This document shows, piece by piece, positions 35,537 to 38,780 of a stretch of DNA of 38,780 nucleotides. The stretch covers positions 1 to 38,780 of IMG/VR virus record IMGVR_UViG_3300038548_000096; one strand, given 5' to 3'. Source of the DNA: a virus. Within the stretch, counting starts at the first letter, position 1, and the number at the start of each line of letters is the position of its first letter. The translations under genes and the position numbers were made by a program. A model generated the notes under the pieces. The model saw nothing but the letters and a program-made list of their open reading frames with translations. It did not search any database and had not been told where the DNA came from.

Positions 35537-35601
35537 GGCGCTTCCTCTTGGTTAACGTTCTGCAGAAATTTGATTATATATTGTTTGTTGCGGTTATCCA
35601 T
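35533..35601 (-). CDS. Possible 22-aa leader peptide
   Basis: A short frame (MDNRNKQYIIKFLQNVNQEE..) preceded by AAAGGA ends with TGA overlapping the ATG of the secreted-protein gene. It may serve as a translational leader. The spacing of the SD is short, so confidence is low. Confidence 0.3.
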   Translation of the reverse strand: MDNRNKQYIIKFLQNVNQEEAP

Positions 35602-35651
35602 TATCCTTTAGTCTAACAATGTTATTTATCTATCCTCCTATGAGTCGTTAA

Positions 35652-35813
35652 TTAGACGCCCGGCTTGATGTCGCGCTTGCCTTCGTTGACTGGTCGCATA
35701 TTGTCGTACCCCTTTGAATACTTGGTTAATCGATAGTTTCTTTTCCACTCGGGCCACTTTGCAACTCTAGCCGAGGCTGCATCCACGCTTAACCAGGTTA
35801 ATCTATCTTTCAT
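35652..35813 (-). CDS. Unknown small basic protein (53 aa)
   Basis: GAGGTGGAGTGG precedes the ATG. The peptide MKDRLTWLSVDAASARVAKW continues PEWKRNYRLTKYSKG and is basic (about 11 Lys/Arg). It lies 10 bp after the lipase gene. No family recognised. Confidence 0.55.
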   Translation of the reverse strand: MKDRLTWLSVDAASARVAKWPEWKRNYRLTKYSKGYDNMRPVNEGKRDIKPGV

Positions 35814-35823
35814 CCACTCCACC

Positions 35824-36438
35824 TCATCCGTTTAAATTATCAATGTACAAATCAATATCGTGATCGTCCCAGTTACGCCTCGGGCCGCGTGTTCCAAGTT
35901 GAGTGTTTTTAGCCATGTGGCGATATCCCCACATCTTCCAGGGTACGGTAGTTACGAAGTCATGCCCATGCCGGTATTGAGTTACTTTGACCCCATCCAG
36001 CTTACCCAGTGCAGATACCCATACCGCTCGGGGGCAGCCAAACGTTACCAGCTCCTGGACGTTATACCCCATCGACTTAAGCATGATCGCAGCGCATACA
36101 GCCAGGCCACCTCCCAGAGAGTGTCCGGTGATAGTTAGCTGGGCGCTTCTACCAAAGAACTTACTAAGGTGCTCATCGACTACAGCCCTTGCACCTTTGA
36201 GGAATCCGCTATGAGCTAGGCCTACTCGTTTGTCGTAGCTGGGGAATACTCTCAAGTCTCGAACGATATCCTCCCACCCGCCCTTCGATATAAGGCTTTT
36301 GGTTTCAGTGCCACGAAAGGCAATGACTGATCCGGTAGGCGTGTTGGTGATTAGGTACTCAACGTCTGCGATGGAGCCTGTGCGCCGCTTGTAGCTATCC
36401 TTGCATTTCTGGGCTAGGTCTTTATGGCTGATATTCAT
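35824..36438 (-). CDS. Class 3 lipase (204 aa)
   Basis: An alpha/beta hydrolase of the Lipase_3 type with every key element: oxyanion-hole segment FRGTET (41-46), nucleophile elbow GHSLGG (105-110, Ser107), acid HDFVTTVP (159-166, Asp160) and late His in DDHDIDLY (His193). Expected to cleave ester bonds in phospholipids or other acylglycerols. No signal peptide is present, so it would need the holin, or cell lysis itself, to reach the envelope. It overlaps the endolysin gene by 17 bp, with AAAGGAGAGAGCG before the ATG. A role in outer-membrane disruption is inferred. Confidence 0.83.
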   Translation of the reverse strand: MNISHKDLAQKCKDSYKRRTGSIADVEYLITNTPTGSVIAFRGTETKSLISKGGWEDIVRDLRVFPSYDKRVGLAHSGFLKGARAVVDEHLSKFFGRSAQLTITGHSLGGGLAVCAAIMLKSMGYNVQELVTFGCPRAVWVSALGKLDGVKVTQYRHGHDFVTTVPWKMWGYRHMAKNTQLGTRGPRRNWDDHDIDLYIDNLNG

Positions 36439-36847
36439 CGCTCTCTCCTTTTGGGTACGCTGCTCTACTCAACTGCCAGTGTGGCATATCTTGATTCTTC
36501 CAGAAACCGCCCCATTCAATATCTACGCTTAACACTATGGCCGCCGAAAACATCGCCGCTGCAATCCTACGATACATCCACGGTCTGTGCTGCGTCTTGC
36601 GCTCATAGTACGGGTACAAGTCAACAGCGAATGCAAATCCGTCTTCATCGGGTAAGTGGCGTGAATCCATCGTCCATGATACGCCGTTTTTAATGTTCTC
36701 CTGCTGCTCCAATACTGTGCGTAAGCAATCAACGACTGAGAAGTCCATGCGGCTGATTAGTATCGCTCGACGCACTACCGCTACGATGTCAGGCTTTCCG
36801 CCCTCTAGATGCCTGTTTGATGCCTTGCCGAGTTGATATGTCATCAT
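36422..36847 (-). CDS. Endolysin, M15-type peptidase (141 aa)
   Basis: Cuts peptide cross-links of the cell wall (L-alanyl-D-glutamate or D-Ala-D-Ala carboxypeptidase type). The zinc-site pattern is clear: DSRHLPDEDGFAFAVDLYPY (about 61-80, with His64 and Asp76) and WGGFWKNQDMPHWQL (about 112-126, with the final His). No signal peptide is present, so it depends on a holin. GGGAGAG precedes the double ATG. It heads the lysis set with the lipase. Confidence 0.84.
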   Translation of the reverse strand: MMTYQLGKASNRHLEGGKPDIVAVVRRAILISRMDFSVVDCLRTVLEQQENIKNGVSWTMDSRHLPDEDGFAFAVDLYPYYERKTQHRPWMYRRIAAAMFSAAIVLSVDIEWGGFWKNQDMPHWQLSRAAYPKGESDEYQP

Positions 36848-36956
36848 CTCTCCCTATCTCTACGATTCATCCATCCATCTGCATCATACCATCTGCGCCT
36901 AATCCTGCATTGTTCTGCCATATAGCGGAAATATCTGATGCAATGTGAATTCATTG

Positions 36957-37364
36957 TTAACACATCTTCGCCCTGTTATGTGCCCTGGCCTTGGACACGG
37001 AGCCTCTCCTTGAGTTTTCAGAGTGCGTAACCCACTCCATGTTTTCCAAGTAATACCCTTCTGACGACTCTACACGGTCAACGGATGGCGTTAGTTTCCT
37101 GTCGTACCCGCTGAACTCCCATACTAGAAACAGCATGTGGAACTCTTCAGAGGCTAACGCCCATTTATAAAACATTTGACGATCTAAAAGAGATTTCCCG
37201 GCGTATAGGTGATGCTTTGCCTTCTGTACTCCGGTTATACGAGACTGCATGTTTCTATAAAGGCGCATAATAAAGCCCTTCTTGGTCTTCTCGTACTTCT
37301 TGGTGTTGGCGTTCCCGTCTGCTTTGCGTCGTTCTCTCTGTCTCTCTAATTGCAGCGCGTTCAT
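36957..37364 (-). CDS. HNH-type endonuclease-like protein (135 aa)
   Basis: The C-terminal half KLTPSVDRVESSEGYYLENM then EWVTHSENSRRGS is a pattern common to small phage HNH nucleases ('SVDRIDS.KGY...N..W'). The N-terminal half is basic and helical (RQRERRKADGNANTKKY). The classical first His and paired Cys are absent, so activity is uncertain. Probably a mobile endonuclease inserted between the phosphoesterase and lysis genes. Confidence 0.65.
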   Translation of the reverse strand: MNALQLERQRERRKADGNANTKKYEKTKKGFIMRLYRNMQSRITGVQKAKHHLYAGKSLLDRQMFYKWALASEEFHMLFLVWEFSGYDRKLTPSVDRVESSEGYYLENMEWVTHSENSRRGSVSKARAHNRAKMC

Positions 37365-37397
37365 ATCACTTCCTCAATCATGGTTAACATGATTATA

Positions 37398-38555
37398 TTA
37401 ACACATTTCAGGAGTGATGCGCTGGTATCCACAAAGGCCCGTATCCTTATGGTAGGTCTTAACGTGCGCTGATCTGTCTGATAGCCAGCCTCCTCTTGCT
37501 GCATAAGCGTCTGGAGCAGCGAGTGTCTGATGCTGAGTAACAATCATGCCGCTAAACTCCTTCTCGTTGTAGTGGTGATAGTGGCCTGTCTCGCAATACC
37601 TAAACTTGGTCGCTCCCCACTCTTCAGGAAACATTGCGGCAAACATCAAAGGTAGCTCGCTAAACTTCAACTTGTGCCCGTGCGACGATGCCAACATGTT
37701 CTTGCCCCATGTGTGGCAATTATAAGGCCTAGGCGATCGATCAATGGCAATGCGTGGCTCGTCCTCATACATCGCGTGTAGCCACTCCCTCGCAGCCGCA
37801 GAGGTAGCTGGGTTATGATTGCCTTCAGACTTAATCATAATTACGTTCTGGTGGGTTTCGAGCAGCATTCTGATTATCTGCCTCGTTGTTCTGACCATAA
37901 CTCTGATCAGCTTCTGCGGGCGAGTATCGCTATCCAGTATGTTGCCTGCCGTGGGAGTGACTGCAGCCATGGAGTCGAAATGTTCATGGTCTCCTAGGTC
38001 TAGGAAATATGCGGTGTTGGCCTTGGGTGCCTCGTGGATAGCAGTGCGAAACCATCGTATAAGCAAGTCTTCAGCAATCTTCAAGTCCCAGTCTTCGCCA
38101 GTCTCTTCTCCCCACGCCAGGCAGCCTAGGTGATAATCGGTAATAACAAACTGGTTAGCTAACTTTGAAACCGAACGTATTGGTCGCTTAACAGGCGGGT
38201 AGGGCTTCATATCCTCCTGAAGCGCCTCGACATACGCCTCAAACATTTGCACACGATGTAGATCGTCAGCGGTGGTCTTGACCCATTGGCGGGTAATCTC
38301 CCCTTCACCGTTAACCTCTGTGGTCAATCGCTCGACTAGAAACCCCTCCGGCGTGGTGTCTCCTAGTATCTGGCCTGGAGCTGTCCCGCTATGGGCTGCT
38401 CTAACTTTGATATCTCTAACTGTGCGTCGGGCTGTGGACTCATTTATCCCTAATTTTCGCGCCGCTTCGGTGACGTTGCCGATGGAGTTGCTGGCCTCAA
38501 TTAGCTTCCGTTGGTGATCGGTATTGCAGAATTCAATCAGTGATAAATAGTCCAT
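37398..38555 (-). CDS. HTH-metallophosphoesterase fusion (385 aa)
   Basis: Residues about 20-50 form a helix-turn-helix (NVTEAARKLGINESTARRTV). From about 130 a calcineurin-like phosphoesterase domain follows with its metal-binding motifs: DYH (139-141), GDHEH (187-191), EGNHN (243-247), SHGH (290-293) and GHYHH (323-327). It may be a sequence-guided nuclease or phosphatase; similar phage proteins are of unknown function. ATG 38555 is chosen because GAGG is 7 nt upstream; a TTG at 38561 is less likely. Confidence 0.8.
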   Translation of the reverse strand: MDYLSLIEFCNTDHQRKLIEASNSIGNVTEAARKLGINESTARRTVRDIKVRAAHSGTAPGQILGDTTPEGFLVERLTTEVNGEGEITRQWVKTTADDLHRVQMFEAYVEALQEDMKPYPPVKRPIRSVSKLANQFVITDYHLGCLAWGEETGEDWDLKIAEDLLIRWFRTAIHEAPKANTAYFLDLGDHEHFDSMAAVTPTAGNILDSDTRPQKLIRVMVRTTRQIIRMLLETHQNVIMIKSEGNHNPATSAAAREWLHAMYEDEPRIAIDRSPRPYNCHTWGKNMLASSHGHKLKFSELPLMFAAMFPEEWGATKFRYCETGHYHHYNEKEFSGMIVTQHQTLAAPDAYAARGGWLSDRSAHVKTYHKDTGLCGYQRITPEMC

Positions 38556-38596
38556 TATCAAGCCTCGTTTGATTGTATCATATTGGATTTAGGTGG

Positions 38597-38770
38597 TTAG
38601 CCATAAGCCCACTGGATGAGAATCAAAAAGTGCATCTCTCCATACCAGCGTTCCTGACCTAAATCGTTCTCGATCAGATACGAGTTAACTCCGATCTGCT
38701 TGACATTGTATTGAGCTGGTGCCGTGAGTTGATCACTGAAGCCGTCGTTGTCTTTGCAGATGATAATCAT
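38597..38770 (-). CDS. Small unknown protein across the circular join (57 aa)
   Basis: Read on the circle, this gene starts at the ATG at 38768-38770 after GGAGAACACC and ends with TAA at 38597-38599. It begins MIIICKDNDGFSDQLTAPAQ and has a mixed strand-helix profile, ending in a short hydrophobic segment (MHFLILIQWAYG). No family recognised. It would be missed by any annotation that does not join the ends. Confidence 0.6.
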   Translation of the reverse strand: MIIICKDNDGFSDQLTAPAQYNVKQIGVNSYLIENDLGQERWYGEMHFLILIQWAYG

Positions 38771-38780
38771 GGTGTTCTCC
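38654..38780. repeat. Terminal direct repeat, right copy
   Basis: Identical to bases 1-127. One copy should be removed when the genome is closed. Confidence 0.93.

Noticed and set aside
16484-38555. Integrase, transposase or insertion sequence in the late arm
   Set aside because: No recombinase motifs were seen; the only mobile-type genes are the HNH proteins at 33773 and 36957.

Overview
The window is one complete phage genome that closes into a circle. Its first and last 127 bases are identical, so the unique length is 38,653 bp, and a 57-codon gene runs across the join. The virion half is unmistakably P22-type (a podovirus of Gram-negative bacteria). Running leftward on the minus strand it has the P22 order: small terminase, large terminase, portal, scaffold, coat, gp4, gp10, gp14, gp7, gp20, gp16 and tail fibre. 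The early half is laid out like lambda/P22, with two divergent operons on either side of a small control region near 8.7-8.8 kb. Lipoprotein and signal-peptide signals, SD sequences and the P22 module suggest a Gram-negative host, probably a gammaproteobacterium. I cannot name the host. No integrase, CI-like repressor, tRNA, CRISPR array or insertion sequence was seen, so the phage looks lytic.

Leftward early region (8.7 kb down to 0.1 kb, across the join to 38.6 kb): about 28 mostly tiny genes. The recognisable ones are an Rnl2-like RNA ligase, an ERF single-strand annealing protein, a Gp157-like protein and SSB. The rest are unrecognised small proteins, several with Cys pairs or one membrane helix. 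A gene-free stretch at 2.43-3.02 kb carries strong inverted repeats, a leftward terminator-like structure and a leftward promoter.

Rightward early region (8.8 to 16.4 kb): a small HTH protein, lambda O-like and P-like replication proteins with six 12-bp iterons inside the O gene, a P-loop protein, and a cytosine-5 DNA methylase with a second 219-codon gene nested in its +1 frame. A nin-like block follows with NinB, a Ref-like HNH nuclease and a VRR-NUC nuclease, ending at a convergent hairpin at 16.42 kb.

Late region (38.6 down to 16.5 kb, minus strand): an HTH-metallophosphoesterase protein, an HNH-type protein, an M15 endolysin, a class 3 lipase, a secreted small protein, a highly basic 29-aa peptide, overlapping membrane proteins (holin candidates), an HNH homing endonuclease, then packaging, head and tail genes. 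A P22 gp3-like small terminase suggests headful packaging, which fits a circularly permuted genome that assembles as a circle.

The points most worth following are the overprinted gene inside the methylase, a lipase with an intact catalytic triad next to the endolysin in a phage with no visible Rz/Rz1 spanins, the iteron origin in O, the RNA ligase in a phage without tRNAs, and the structured non-coding island at 2.5-3.0 kb.
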